NCBI GenBank assembly: GCA_014529385.2
Contig: CM043964.1
Location: 2,901,497 to 2,965,496, forward strand
Length of the DNA stretch: 64,000 bases
Direction: 5' to 3'
Source of the DNA: Adiantum capillus-veneris
Lineage: Eukaryota > Streptophyta > Polypodiopsida > Polypodiales > Pteridaceae
Position numbers and translations under genes: made by a program. Under the pieces are notes generated by a model, which was not told the DNA's origin, did no database searches, and saw only the letters and a list, made by a program, of their open reading frames with translations. Shown here in pieces: positions 34,408-45,504 of this stretch (within the stretch, counting starts at the first letter, position 1; the number at the start of each line of letters is the position of its first letter).

Positions 34408-34875
34408 CCACGAGAGGCTAACCTTGGAGTCACACATGCATTCCACATTGAAACCGATGAGGATTGGTTGGACTCTGACACACCTCTACGATACCCTTTT
34501 GAGCTAAACAGCACCTATGGAAAAGTGATATATAACGCCTTATTGGACATGGGTGCTAAATATAATCTGCTATCATATGGGGTGTGGTGTCTTTTAGGGA
34601 AGCCACCTCTATCTGAGAGTATTATCCAAGTCAAGGATGTCAACAAGAAAAAACCTTCGGTGTTTGGAATCTGGCACACTTCTGTTAGTTATGACAATGG
34701 GGTTGTAGATCAAGACTTTTTGGTCATGCCTGTTGGAACTATGGAGGGTATTATAAATCTAGGACGCACGTGGATGATAGACACCAAATTCACTATTGAT
34801 TGGGGGACAGGGGGTGTCACAACACGGAAACCAACTCTTAGCCTTGCCACTCAAGCCATAGTCCCTGAGATATAG
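34408..34875 (+). pseudogene. Second retropepsin-like ORF downstream of integrase
   Basis: The ORF is open from about 34411. It shows ALLDMGAKYNLLS (Asp-x-Gly-Ala like the D-S/T-G-A site), a middle strand region, and IINLGRTWM (the ILGRPWL-type second motif). It thus looks like an aspartic-protease fold placed after the integrase rather than after gag. Copy D has a separate, normal-position protease. An inactive dUTPase- or adaptor-like reuse of the fold is possible. Confidence 0.5.
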
Positions 34876-35860
34876 CCTTTTAAGGAAATAAAACCCAAAA
34901 CATTGCATGTCTAAGAGGTTGAACCATATATCCCCATAGCCCAACTCCCTAGAGCTTCAACTGATGTAGGTAAAATAAAGCTAGCTTGGGACACACAAAA
35001 CCCATCCCAATATAACAAAGAAAACATACAAGTGGGTCCCTAAAGCTTCTTTAGCGACCATAGCTAGTGCTAAAAGATAGAAGCCTTGTAAGAAACATCC
35101 CATTTGCCCCAAGAAATGTAAAGAAATGTTGCGTTGGATTCCTTAAAAACTATTGGAAGCCCAAGGCTACTATGAAGGAAATGATCAAATCTGGGTGCCA
35201 AAACCTAAATTGTGCTCTTACTTGTCACGGGGCCCATGTGAGCTCAATCCTGTGGCTCCAAATTGAATTGAAGATCGCAGAAAGGAAAAAATCATTGAAT
35301 GTTACACACCTGCTCTAGAGCTAGTTTGGGTACCAAAGAAAGAACGATTTGTTCCACCTAGCTCAGGAACAGAGAAATCAAATGAAGCTTCTTTCTCTTC
35401 AATTAGTTCCTATACAGAAGTAGAAGCTTCGACACAACCTCCACCTACCATTGTTCATATCCATACAAGCAAGAAAGAGTTTGCACCTCCCGTTTTGTAA
35501 GTTCACCACCTACAACAATGTTGCAAATAAAATCATGGGAGAGTACCTTAGCACCCTTGCAACTAGATAAAATGCATAGGGTAGTCGAAAACTATTGGTT
35601 AAAGCCTTCACCCATAACAACTTGGAACAATTGGTTTCAAAAGGTGACAACATCATTCCAAAAAGTATGATCTACCCAAGGAAGGGGGGAGTGTTTGCTG
35701 ACATCCATCATTCACTTGCTTCCCTCTCAACCTTCCTCCCTGACCTCTTAATATCCCATCTTAGGAAATGTATATATAAAGCCTTATACTCACAAAAACA
35801 AGATAAAACAGTAAAAGAGAAAGAGCCATAACACAAAATCATAAAAACACATTATGCACA
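34876..35860 (+). pseudogene. Family-C 3' ORF and tail (decayed)
   Basis: Broken frames here match copy D at 59200-59870: PFAPRNVKKC, then NYWKPKATMKEMIKSGCQN and LTCHGAHV in 35067-35318, and PSSGTEKSNE-type and ENYWLKPSPITTWNNWFQ stretches further on. The end ACCCAAGGAAGGGGGGAGT (about 35677) resembles a polypurine tract. The conserved protein has no family I recognise. Confidence 0.5.
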
Positions 35861-35982
35861 AGAACACGAACCTTGTAATATTTGCACTCTTACCATCACT
35901 TATTTGCGTGTACAGATATTGCTAGTACGGTAGAGTCATCCACTCCTGCCTTGGGTGAGAAGTACCTCGTTACTTTTCACAA

Positions 35983-36534
35983 ATGTTTCACATGGTCTTT
36001 CCGATGCTTGCATGTGAATGGAATTTGGTAGGTACGCTAGCATGTGAGAGGAATTTCGAGGAGCTAGAATGGCTGATACGTCTCTTGACCACGACTGATC
36101 CATACTTAGTAGAGAGCGTTTCTCCCATGGCACAAGCCTACCCTTTTGACCAAGATGACTATAGGCATCTAGTGACCTTCTTAGTAAACATGGGTACCTA
36201 TGAAGAAGAAGAAGATTTACATGACTACACGGATGGCACATATGGTCTCATGGATGATGAATTTGTTTATCTCGACGACGAGGATAGGGTTTTAGCCTTA
36301 GGGTTTCCCCCAATCTCTACAATATCCTATTCCCTTGACTCTCTAAGGGGAGCAAAAATAATTAGGTTAGGGTTCCTTATGTTTTTTGATTGTGTTCAGA
36401 AGTGTTGGTACATTTTCCCACTGATGTGCCTCCTAGAGGTATTCTTTGTGTTTCTTAGTGTGTACAGGCGTGTTGCTGTTGTTAGGATTTGGACCTTCAT
36501 GGGATCTTTCTCTCGTTCACACTTCAAATCAAGC
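35983..36534 (+). other. Unrecognised acidic ORF and tail before element E
   Basis: One open frame encodes a Glu/Asp/Tyr-rich segment (YEEEEDLHDYTDGTYGLMDD, then FVYLDDEDRVLALGFPP). No counterpart is visible in copy D at the same place. From about 36425 the sequence (TGTGCCTCCTAGAGGTATTC) matches 60214-60330 downstream of D. It could be the rest of a retroelement ORF or captured sequence. Low confidence that it is a gene. Confidence 0.3.
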
Positions 36535-36817
36535 TGTGTGCGAGCCACAAATGGCTCCAAGCACACAACAAGACTAAACTAGAAAGCTTAAAGATGGCAA
36601 TGGTGTGTCACTCACCGCTCTACGCTTGGTGTCATGGAGGATTCCTCGTTGCGAAAAAGAGGGAGACGCCGCTACGCAACTGCCTCACTACGGTCGTGTC
36701 TCTACAATGCTTGATCGTAGACACTCTCTCTCTCTCTCTCTCACGCATACACACACACACAAGGAGATAAAGAAGAAGAAGATGGAGATGGAGTAAGAGC
36801 ACTCTTCAATTACAGTA
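36535..36817 (-). repeat. LTR fragment of element E
   Basis: Begins TGTGTGCGAGCCACAAATGG and is the reverse complement of the end of LTR 61504-62010. It contains a CT microsatellite (about 36723-36742) followed by ACACACAC. Confidence 0.75.
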
Positions 36818-37130
36818 ATTGCATTCTCATATACAATCAAAAAGGCATATGCAGTTGTTGGAAAACAATTTGATTCGTAACAGAATTTTAAACCATTTGT
36901 CAGCAATAAACATTAAGTTGCAATATAATCAAACGCATAAACAGTTGTAAAGGTAAAAAATTAAACAAGTCTAGGGTCGCTAATTTAACGGTTGAAAGGA
37001 ACTAAAGATCGACTATTAATACCATGGGAAAGCTTCTCAATTTTCTCTGGTCAATTAAGTTGTTTAATCACAAGAGCCAAATATTTCATGTCCGAGGGCT
37101 GACTAGAGGCTCTACCTAGAAGACCTTGTA
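36818..37130 (-). other. 3' tail of element E
   Basis: Matches 56113-56430 and the reverse complement of about 61040-61360, non-coding in all three places. It ends at a breakpoint where integrase sequence begins. Confidence 0.6.
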
Positions 37131-38400
37131 GTTACTCTCAGCTTGGCCACTTGCTTGTGGATAATAAGGTGTGGACTTATGGTGAGCTATCATAAAGTTG
37201 GTAGTGAGTTCTTTTATTACTCCATTTATAAAATGAGTACCATTGTCACTCACAATCTCAAAGAGACAACCAAATCTTGTAATAATTTTCTCAAAGAGAA
37301 ACTTGGCAGTTTACCTCGCATCGGCCTTACGTGTCGCCCTGGCTTCCGCCCACTTTGTCACATAGTCAGTGGCAACGATAATATATCAAGATTGAGTGCT
37401 ACGAGCTGCCAGACTAATTGGGCCTACAAAGTCCAAACCCCATTTTTCAACTGGTTGAGTCACTTTAACAGGGTGTAAGGGCATCCTGTCCTTTCGTTGT
37501 GTGATCTTGTAACATTGGCATTCATCACATCCTTTTGCAAAAAGTGGTGCATCCTTAAATAAGGTTGGCCACCAATAACCTGATTGCAACACCTTTCTAG
37601 CTGTTAGTTCCCCTAAGAAATGTCCTCTGGCTATACCGATGTGGGCTTCTTGCAGTATGTATAAATACTCATCCTCATGGGCACAATGTCTAAGAATATC
37701 ATCCTTCTCTAGCCTGTAGAGAGTTCTTGCAATGAGAGAGTAAGGTTCACATTCTTTTAACAGTTTTTGAGCTATGTCTTTATGAAGCTCTTTGGGTGGA
37801 AATGTTCACAATTTTCTCACTCCATTCAGGTATGGTTTTGACTAGGAATAGAGAAGTATCGGACAACTCATCATCGACTCCAGTAGGGGCTTCACCATTG
37901 GGTATGTGAGACAAATGATCCGCCATGACATGTCTTTTACCAGGTCTCACCACAATGATAAAATCAAGCTCAAGGAGAATTAACAAACATCGTGTAATTA
38001 TTCCCATGGAACAAGGTTTATTTACTAGATACAACAATGCTTGATCATCAACATAGAACACAAACTTGTTTGGCAAGAAGCTAGTAGCAAAATTTCTTCA
38101 CTGCATAAATCATACCTAAACCTTCTCCCTCTAAAGTGGTGTAGTTTCTCTCCGCATCATTCAATTGACGACTTGCAAAGCTAGTGGGGTAGTCCAGTTT
38201 ATGTTCTCCTAGTTGAGCTAGAACACACCCAATAGCAAAGTTTGATGCATCAATATGCACATGGAAAATTACATTCCGATCGGGCACTCGTAGAATAGGA
38301 GCGCTAGTCCAGGTCTTTTTCAATGACTTATCAGCATGGTCACACTCCGCAGTCCATTGGAACTCAATAAGAAGCTTGTACAAAGGACGAGCTATCTCAT
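37131..38400 (-). pseudogene. Integrase and RNase H remnants of element E
   Basis: The minus strand carries integrase pieces (FAKGCDECQCYK, GLDFVGPIS, VSDNGTHF, HHKSTPYYPQ) cut at 37130. Upstream lies RNase H (IDASNFAIGCVLAQLG, FVFYVDDQALLYL) split over ORFs 37780-38076 and 38081-38383 by a frameshift. Confidence 0.8.
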
Positions 38401-39715
38401 CAAAGTTTAAAATAAACCGTCGTTAATAACCAACATGGCCCATGAACCTTTCAACTCCTTTATAGTTTGTAGGTGGTGGAAACTGAGCAATAGCTTTAAT
38501 TTTACTCTCATCTGTGGAAATCCCATTTTTGGACACTATATGCCCTAAAATGACTCCATGTTTAACCCAAAATTGGTATTTGAAAGGGTTTAAGGAGAAG
38601 CGATACAATCTACACTTCTCAAACACTTTTCGTAAGCAGATAGATGTTCTTTCCAAGAGGAATAAACACAACGGTCATCTAAGAAAGCTTCACAAAACTC
38701 TCTAAAATATTCTCTAAAAGCAGTGTTTATTAATCTTTGAAAGGTAGCAGGGACGAAGTGCGAACACTCCAAATTCGGTTATAAAGGATGTTTTAGCTTG
38801 GTCCTCCAGCGCAATTATGATTTGATTGTAGCCAGAGTACCCATCTAAAAAGCTATAAGCTTCCTTCCCTGCAACTCTTTCAAGCACATGTTCTGAATAT
38901 GGAAAGGGGTAATGGTCCGTCCAAGTGGCGGCATTGACCTTCTTGAAATCCACACACACTCTGAGTTTCCCATTCTTCTTTGGCACAATCACTATTGGAG
39001 ACACCCATTGTGAGTGCTCAATAGGGTATATGAATCCGCATTCCACAAGCTTTTCAATCTCTTCTTGAACGATTTTTGCATATTTATGATTCATTGGGTA
39101 GGGTCGTTGCTGAACTGGTTTAGCCATGCTATTAATGGGAATTGTGTGTTGCACCACGGAAGGTGGAACACCTTTCATATCATGATATGTCCAGGAAAAT
39201 ATATCCCTGAATTCCTTGAGAAGTTCTTTAAGTACACACTCCTCAGTCTCGGTCAAATGTTGGGCAATGAAAACAGGTTTAGACTCTTCTCCTGGATCTG
39301 CTAACTCTATTTCCTTAACTATCGTTGGACCATCATAGACTCCATTGCTCCCATTGATAGGTTTTCTTTGACCCTTTGTATACACAACCTTACATTCCTC
39401 TTTGGTATAGGATTTGAAATGTTCAGATGTAGGGTGTAAGTCTGTGGAGTCCTGTTGTTCTGTGGACTGTGATTTCACTTCTGATTCCTTTTGTTGTTGA
39501 GCTAACTCTCGATTTTGTCGTCTCCTTACAATACGGCTCAAATTTGGCTTCTCTGTAGCCTCTAATTGTGTGATGTCAATGGGTTGTGGACTACACCACA
39601 TAACGCTTTGAAGGTATTCACCCCAATTATCTACCAACTTCTGATGAGCATCACATGTCCCTATATAATTAAGCCATTCTGTGGTAGATTTATTTTCATT
39701 TATTCTAGCACGCAC
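38401..39715 (-). pseudogene. Reverse transcriptase of element E
   Basis: ORF 38714-39715 contains the linker (ELLKEFRDIFSWTYHDMKG) and RT motifs WVSPIVIVPKKNG and FLDGYSGYNQI. The catalytic FLDDRCVYSSWK follows in another frame (38590-38772), then the thumb region (38423-38671). Frameshifts lie near 38720-38770 and at 38420. Confidence 0.8.
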
Positions 39716-40345
39716 ATATGCTCGATATGGTCACCGATTATATCTCTTACTCTTCTTTTTTAATTCTTGATTACGGCCGATCTCTAATAAAGAGTCACTA
39801 GATGAATCACTACTTGCGTCTTCTCCTCCCTTGGATAGATTGTCATCTAGGTTACCAGTGGGCCCTGAATGGTTTGTCCCCACATTTGCACTAAGATTTA
39901 ACTCAGATTCTTCGTCCTTAGAGTCAATTTCAATTGATGATTCTGACCCCAAATCGTGTGGGCTATAGTCTTGTGAGGCGCTACTTGTTCCAATGCCAAT
40001 GAAACTTTCATCAAAAGCTATATGCATTGCTTCTAGCATATTTAAGGGTACGAGTGGTGGCATTTCATCCCTCTCAGGTGTTACCCTGGTCGTCCCCCTA
40101 TTTCCCCAAGTGTCTATGGTTGCTGCTAGGTGGACCCAATCCACATTGTCCGACTTAGTCATCCCAGGTAGTACATCCATATAAGGAGAATCTTCCCCAA
40201 CATCAGTGTCCGCTTTACACGTGTAACAATACTGCCACTCGAATGACAGAATCTTAGATATCTTTGGCTGCTTAGCAATAGGCTTTAGGGTCATTGGACG
40301 ATGCCCTGATGCTTGCGAGCTAATAGATTTAGGCTCAACCGACAC
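39716..40345 (-). pseudogene. Acidic linker module between gag/protease and RT, element E
   Basis: The ORF reads from a gag-like end (HRPMTLKPIAKQPKIS) into a conserved module YCYTCKADTDVGEDSPYMDV, DNVDWVHLAATIDTWGN, also present in D at 58970-59130. A Ser/Asp/Glu-rich stretch follows. The protease that precedes this module in D is missing here through deletion. The function of the module is unknown. Confidence 0.5.
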
Positions 40346-40882
40346 TCTTTCTCCTTGAATCTCAAATTATCCTCCAATTGGATCGCATTGGTGGTGAGTG
40401 CTTCCCAAGTGGTGATACCTCTAATGACTAGGCCATTGTAGATATCCTTATGTCGTAATCCCCAACTGAATCTAATGAGCAATTGATTATTATTGAAGCA
40501 CTCATTTGGAATACACGAGAATTCAAATGCTTCAAGCGACTATAAAGTCTCTCACTGACTCTCCTTCCTCTCGTTGGGCTTTCTGGAGCTGAGAGGCTAC
40601 ACCCCAAAGCACTCCCTCTTGTATGTATTCTTTCAAGAACAGTTTCCTAAGAGTAGGGTAAATCTTTTTTTCTTCCACCCTTAGGGTTATATACCAATCC
40701 CCTGCCTTCCCACTTAAGCTTAGGCTTAAAGCATTACTCTTATGCAGGTCATTGTGTTCTCCTAAAAAAACGCATATTTGTTCAAACACTTCGATATGCT
40801 TTCTCACATCCCCGTCTCCACTAAACTTTTTTGTGAGCTTGGCTATTTGTACTGCCTTACTTCTAGGCTCTCTATCAGGCGT
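40346..40882 (-). pseudogene. gag: gag of element E, interrupted by F
   Basis: The minus strand encodes REPRSKAVQIAKLTKKFSG, then GKAGDWYITLRVEEKKIYPT and QREEGESVRDF, the Retrotrans_gag-like region shared with C and D. A frame break lies near 40520. The sequence stops at F's LTR boundary, inside the codons for NTLDRE. Confidence 0.75.
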
Positions 40883-43123
40883 TGGTGCAGCCAAAGTTGG
40901 TCCAAGCTAGGAGATGGTCAATGCCAGGAAGAGGCAGCATGTGAGTGCAGTGCAGAAGGCTAGGGCAGGTACCTAGGCGCTAGGCAACCCAAGGATAGCG
41001 GAGGTGTATGTTATAAGTGGTTTTTTAGGCCAAAGGTGTGCTGCAAAGAGCTAAGCAGGTTGGTGGCCTACTGTGTGCGAGATGTGGGTTTTATGTGCTA
41101 GAGTGTAGTGTTTAGTGTGCTCTAGAATCCAGTCCAGACGGCTCATCAAACGGAGCCCCGGTGCTCAAGATATTGCAGTTTAAAGTTGAAGTGTGTAGCA
41201 GATCCCCAACGGACAGGGCAACTGGGGACAGGTGGCCCGGGCTGATGTCAGTGTATACATGTGTAGTGCTTGATTTATGGAGCATGCTGGCCTTCTCGGA
41301 TTACAAATCGGAGCTCTGGTTAGCAAGATATGGTCAGTTGGAGATTTTCCGGGGGCCGGGTTTGAGCCCACTTGCACACATTGGAGGGTGTGCCATCTGG
41401 CATCTTTTGGGCCTCGCCAAGGTTTTCAATGGAAGGGTGAGTCAGGTGGAGCTAGCACGAATTGACTCCACGTCAATCGGATGCTTGGTCGTCCAGATAC
41501 AGGGAGATGAAATTGGGAGCCGATGGTAGTAGAAGGTGTGTAGATGATTCTTCAAGTTTTTGGTTGCATTGGATAGCGGACTCCGGGGAGTCGGAATACA
41601 GTGGTGTTGGCACGGCCAGGGACCGATAAAGTGGGGACTCGACACCGCTTTGTGACTTGATGATTGGATCACCAGGTGGTGTATGGCATGCGGGGCAAGT
41701 AAAGGGGAAAAAATGGGCTAGAGGAGGTTTTGTGGAGGGAAAAAAAAAGCTTAGAATTTCAACTCCTTGGAGGCCGTTCAAGCAGGTGCTTCCACGTGGC
41801 TCAGAAAGTCCCACATGCGCCATAAGGCACCGGAAGTTAGGAGTAGATATACTGGGGCGTGGCCATATTGGAGGCATGCAAGAGGGAGAGAGAGGAAGCT
41901 CCCTTCGTGAGCTATGGTGGCAAGTGCCTCAGGCGCTGCACTAGGCGGAAATGCCTTTGTTTTGGTGGTAGTTGACGAGGGGCAACGGCGTAGGTAGCGC
42001 AGTGGTGCCCACGTGGCGAGTTGGTAGTGATGACGTGTCAAGCCCAAAATTTTGAGGAGGAGGAAGAGGGCAATAGCGATATCTCTATTGCCTCCCCCCC
42101 TCAGGTAAGAGAGAGGTCCTGTGGAGGTTAAGCATAGGAAGCAGGAGGGAGAATCCGAGAGTAGCCATGAAGGCCAAGTGAACTCGGCAAAGACCAAAGG
42201 GCCAGTTGAAGCCGGGCAAGGGCAAGTGGGCAAAGGCCGGACAAATCAAAAGGTGCAAAGCCAAGCCAAATGCAAGGCTAAAAAGGAGCCAAAGAGAAGG
42301 CTCGAGGAGTCGGATAGAGAGGATAAGTCAAAGTCAAGCATGTGGAACAGTGCAAGGTTGAGGCCACAATGGGTAAAAGTGAAAGATGAAATTTAAAAAA
42401 AGAACAAATGCCAAGGGGCAATAGCGACATCGCTAATGCCCCCCCAAAGTGCAAAAGAGAGAAAGAGAGCAGATAGAAAAAAGGCGGTGCCTCTCCTCCC
42501 AAGAGATACCAAGAATGGGTGCCATATGGACCAATTAAAGGGCAGTTTCCGCAAATTGAACTCCCCACCCTATAAAAGTCAAAAATTGATCAAATTAGGG
42601 GCTTCTTTCCTGGCTTTTGGGCCGTTTGGAAGCCTGCAAAGTGGAGGTTTTGGACAGAGGAGTGTGTCTGTCAAAGCCCTTTGTATCTCTCTTAGGTAAA
42701 TGGCCATGGTGATGGCAGTGTGAGTTTGTACAAGTGTTTTTTGGATTGCAATCGAGTCGTTGTTGCCTCTCCTTGCTGTTATTTCCCCTTCCCCCCTTCT
42801 CTTTCTCCTTCTTTCATGGTTCTCTCCGGTGCCGGCTGTGTGGAAGTGTGTTGCCCCCCCGGACCGCTGGTGTTTGAGTGAGAGAGTGAGATTGAGCGGC
42901 TGTGTGCGTGTGTAAGGGTGGAGACAGGCCATGGCAATAGGTGTGCGTCGTGTGGTGGTTTTGTAAAGTGTGTGAGTAGTGGCAGTGGAGCAGGTGGTGG
43001 TCTGCTAGTGTGAGTTGTGTGTTTGAAGGTGTTTTCCGAGAGGATAGGGGTGCTGTGAATGCCTTGAGCTATAGAGAGGCCCTTGTGGTTGTGCCGGGTG
43101 TGTTCCCCCATTCCCCCTGTCCA
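40883..43123 (+). repeat. 5' LTR of gag-only element F
   Basis: Starts TGGTGCAGCCAAAGTTGG, as does the copy at 50428, and is probably bounded by CTGTCCA near 43123, just before a TCTGGTGCCCCTACTGAGG primer-site-like stretch. About 2.24 kb. It contains a TATA-like CCCTATAAAAG (about 42570-42580). The second copy is split and truncated (50428-50608 and 53606-55637). ORFs inside show no domains. Confidence 0.75.
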
Positions 43124-43201
43124 TCTTCTGGTGCCCCTACTGAGGAGTATGCTGATGCTCCTAGTTGAAGTCGAAGCAGATATTTTAGTGATGTCAAAGG
43201 T
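43124..43201 (+). promoter_or_regulatory. Primer-binding region and leader of F
   Basis: TCTGGTGCCCCTACTGAGGA right after the LTR resembles the TTGGCGCCCCCACGGAGGA of elements A and B, which suggests a related tRNA primer. The start of the gag frame is close by; no clear ATG context decides it. Confidence 0.45.
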
Positions 43202-45040
43202 GTGGCCTTTGAAGAGCAGGTGATGCTAGTGATGACTTGCGCAGGATTTCCCATTTTCACTGGGGTTGAAGATGCGGAAACCTGGCTTCAAGACTACGGA
43301 TTGTTCGTGTTGGAAAGCGGTTTATCGAGAGAAGATGGTGCGGTACAGGTGTTCCCGCTCCTGGTTCGTGGTAAAGCAAAGCTATGGTTCGATAGCCTTG
43401 GTGATGAAGAAAAGGCAAATTGCAAAGCCCTGGAGGAGGCTTTTTGAAGCAGATTTGTAGCGGATGCGCAGCTAGATGAGGTAAAGCGGAAGCTGGACGG
43501 ATTGAAGCAAATCTTGGATGTGGATTTTCAAGCATTCGAGTGGGAGTTCAAAGCCCTTTGGGGAAAATTAATCAAGGTAACTGCTGCAGAAAATGCCAGT
43601 TTTTTGAAGTTGTGTAAGTTCATGGATTGCCTGCATGAAGAAGTGCGAGATAAAGTGGAAATAGATGGTCCAATGTCGTATGAGGAGGTGGTAGCTCTAG
43701 CGAGAGGGCGAACCAAGAATATTTTGAAGAAGCGTGAGGCTAGGCGGTGTTTGCAAAATGAAGTTATGCCAAAGCAGTGTGAGGTGGTGGTAGCCAAGCC
43801 ACAGGTGATGCAAAGTGAGGTGCAAGTGCAAGAAGAACCAAGGGTTCTTTGGCTACAGAGAGATAGGATGGTTCCTATGCCGAAAATGCCGGCTAGAGCG
43901 GTTCCAATTGTGGAGGAAGTGCAGGTGGTTCCAGAGTGGACAAAGGAAGTGCTGCCAAGTTTGAGTGAAGCTGTTAAAGCTCCATTGAAACATGATAAAG
44001 AGCAAGGAGTGCGGTTTGCAGACGAGGTTAAAGCGGTGAAACTAGAAGAGGTTCCCGAGCTTGAAACCGAAGAGGAGACTAGGTCCAGTGATGATAGCTC
44101 TATGGATGCAGACACGAGTTGGGAGACCGAGTCATCCCAATCTAGGTATGATGAGTTCGACCTCTTACATGTGAGTAGAGAGGCAGTGAGTGTGTGCGAG
44201 GAGCAGTAGGAAGTGCAAGTCGAAGTGCTTAGCGAAGACCAAAAGGAGCAGTCTAGGCCTACGAGTGATGATGTGCAGGTAAAACTGGTATGCAGTGCCA
44301 TGCTAATGGCCATGTTGATGAAGATAGCGATGGAATATGCCATAGTGGTGCAATAGGTGCAAAGTTTTGCCAAAAGGGTTAAAGCAGTTGTACCTATGGA
44401 AGAGGACAAAGAGGATGTGATAGAGAACGAGTTTCTCTCTTCCTTGGTAGAGCTTGAGGATGTGGTGGTCGAAGAACAGGTGATTGAAGTCGACAAGAAA
44501 GCGGTGCTTATTGACCTTGAAGGGCCAATTGACGAGGAGGAGCTCGACGATGCTGGAATTGAGTTCATGACAGGTGAGAAGGACAGTAGGCAGTCAAAGT
44601 TGGAGATGCTTCCTATGCAGTTGGTGCCCTCTATGACAAGTGATGCAGACTCCAAAGTGGTGTCCAAGCTGTGTAAGGAGGTCTGTGAGTGGTGGCTGAA
44701 AGAAATGGTGATAAAGGTAGTTGTGCGGTGTGTTATTGAGCAGGTATAGGATCTGCTAGACGAGGATCTAGCTTTACATGGATGAAAGGGTGTGTCAGAT
44801 GTGTTAGGTCTGTTTGATGTGACTGATGGTACAAGCAGGTCTTTTGATGATGATCATGAAGGTGCTCTATTTGGTGTTCTTGGGAGTGCTGTGTTGCGAG
44901 TGGGCAATTTGCCAAGGAGTGCTTGGAGTGGTAGAAATATGTGGATGGTAGTTTGGTTATGCAGCTGGATGTGTGTCATGGTGTGGCACTATGCAAAGCT
45001 GTTTGCAGATGGATGGAGAAGACCAATGCAAAGTGTTTGA
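43202..45040 (+). pseudogene. gag: Gag-like protein of element F, in-frame stops
   Basis: One frame continues for about 613 codons with five stops: TGA 43445, TAG 44207, TAG 44354, TAG 44747 and TGA 44783. The first 200 residues look like Retrotrans_gag (GFPIFTGVEDAETWLQDY, GKAKLWFDSLGDEEKANC). The middle is acidic and Val/Gln-rich with no zinc knuckle. Near the end is a hydrophobic Trp/Met/Val segment (MWMVVWLCSWMCVMVW, about 44938-44985) that could cross a membrane. No protease, RT or integrase follows before the 3' LTR, so F is a non-autonomous, gag-only element. The long antisense ORF 43528-44667 is a shadow. Confidence 0.65.
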
Positions 45041-45183
45041 CCCAGGAGGGTGATGAGAGATAAAGCAGTACATATACTAGGTGGTTTTATAGTGTACAGA
45101 GAGTCTGTTTTTTGTGTGCAATCTTTTAGTGCAATAAGGCCATGCGTCGTTGAACATAAATGTTCAACGAGGGGGTGGGCAAT
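45041..45183 (+). other. 3' internal end of F with polypurine tract
   Basis: Contains a small hairpin (TTGAACATAAATGTTCAA, about 45149-45166) followed by CGAGGGGGTGGGCAAT. With the bases after the copia insertion (GATGGTGCA at 50426) this reads as polypurine tract plus LTR start of F. Confidence 0.55.
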
Positions 45184-45504
45184 TGTAAAGAAGGAGGATT
45201 TAAGGGAGCTACACAAGACAAGCACAAAGCACACAGAGATGGAAAGCTTCTTCTTCTTCGTACAAAAAAGAGAGTACAAAATGACTAAGTGCTAAAACTG
45301 AAAAGTAGCACATATGTACATGCGGTCACGAAGTGTGAACTCGCTAGAAGCGTACTAGGCTGGCACTATAAGTGTAGTCCAGCTGTAGAATCACTGGCAG
45401 AGATCCTCTGTGTCGGTCACCTAACACGCCAGTGAGTAAATGCCGTAAGTGGCCAAGACCCGTAGTGGATGCCAGCTCAAGATGTAGAGCTCAACATCTC
45501 AACA
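45184..45504 (-). repeat. 3' LTR of copia J
   Basis: 321 bp, TGTAAAGAAGG to CATCTCAACA on the plus strand, aligned end to end with 50100-50420. Confidence 0.93.

Larger units (their letters stand above)
31041..36534 (+). mobile_element. Ty3 family-C element, part after transposon T
   Basis: The gag resumes at the T boundary, followed by RT, RNase H, integrase, a retropepsin-like ORF and a 3' tail. The segment ends at 36534, where the minus-strand element E begins with LTR start TGTGTGCGAGCC. Together with 121-2034 it forms one old element. Part of gag, the first protease and the following acidic module are missing through a deletion near 31490. Confidence 0.75.
36535..40882 (-). mobile_element. 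Ty3 family-C element E, minus strand, rearranged
   Basis: From left to right: an LTR piece (36535-36817), tail (36818-37130), integrase, RNase H, RT, linker and gag in reverse. Internal deletions removed the LTR/polypurine junction, the integrase end plus 3' ORFs (at 37130) and the protease (about 40240). The gag is cut at 40882/40883 by element F. Confidence 0.8.

Noticed and set aside
35983-36582. Acidic ORF as a host protein
   Set aside because: No recognisable domain, its end runs into LTR sequence of element E, and it is surrounded by retroelement tail; kept only as an unrecognised ORF.
43528-44667. 379-codon antisense ORF
   Set aside because: Exact antisense of the F gag frame; its Ser/Thr-rich composition follows from Glu/Val codons on the other strand.
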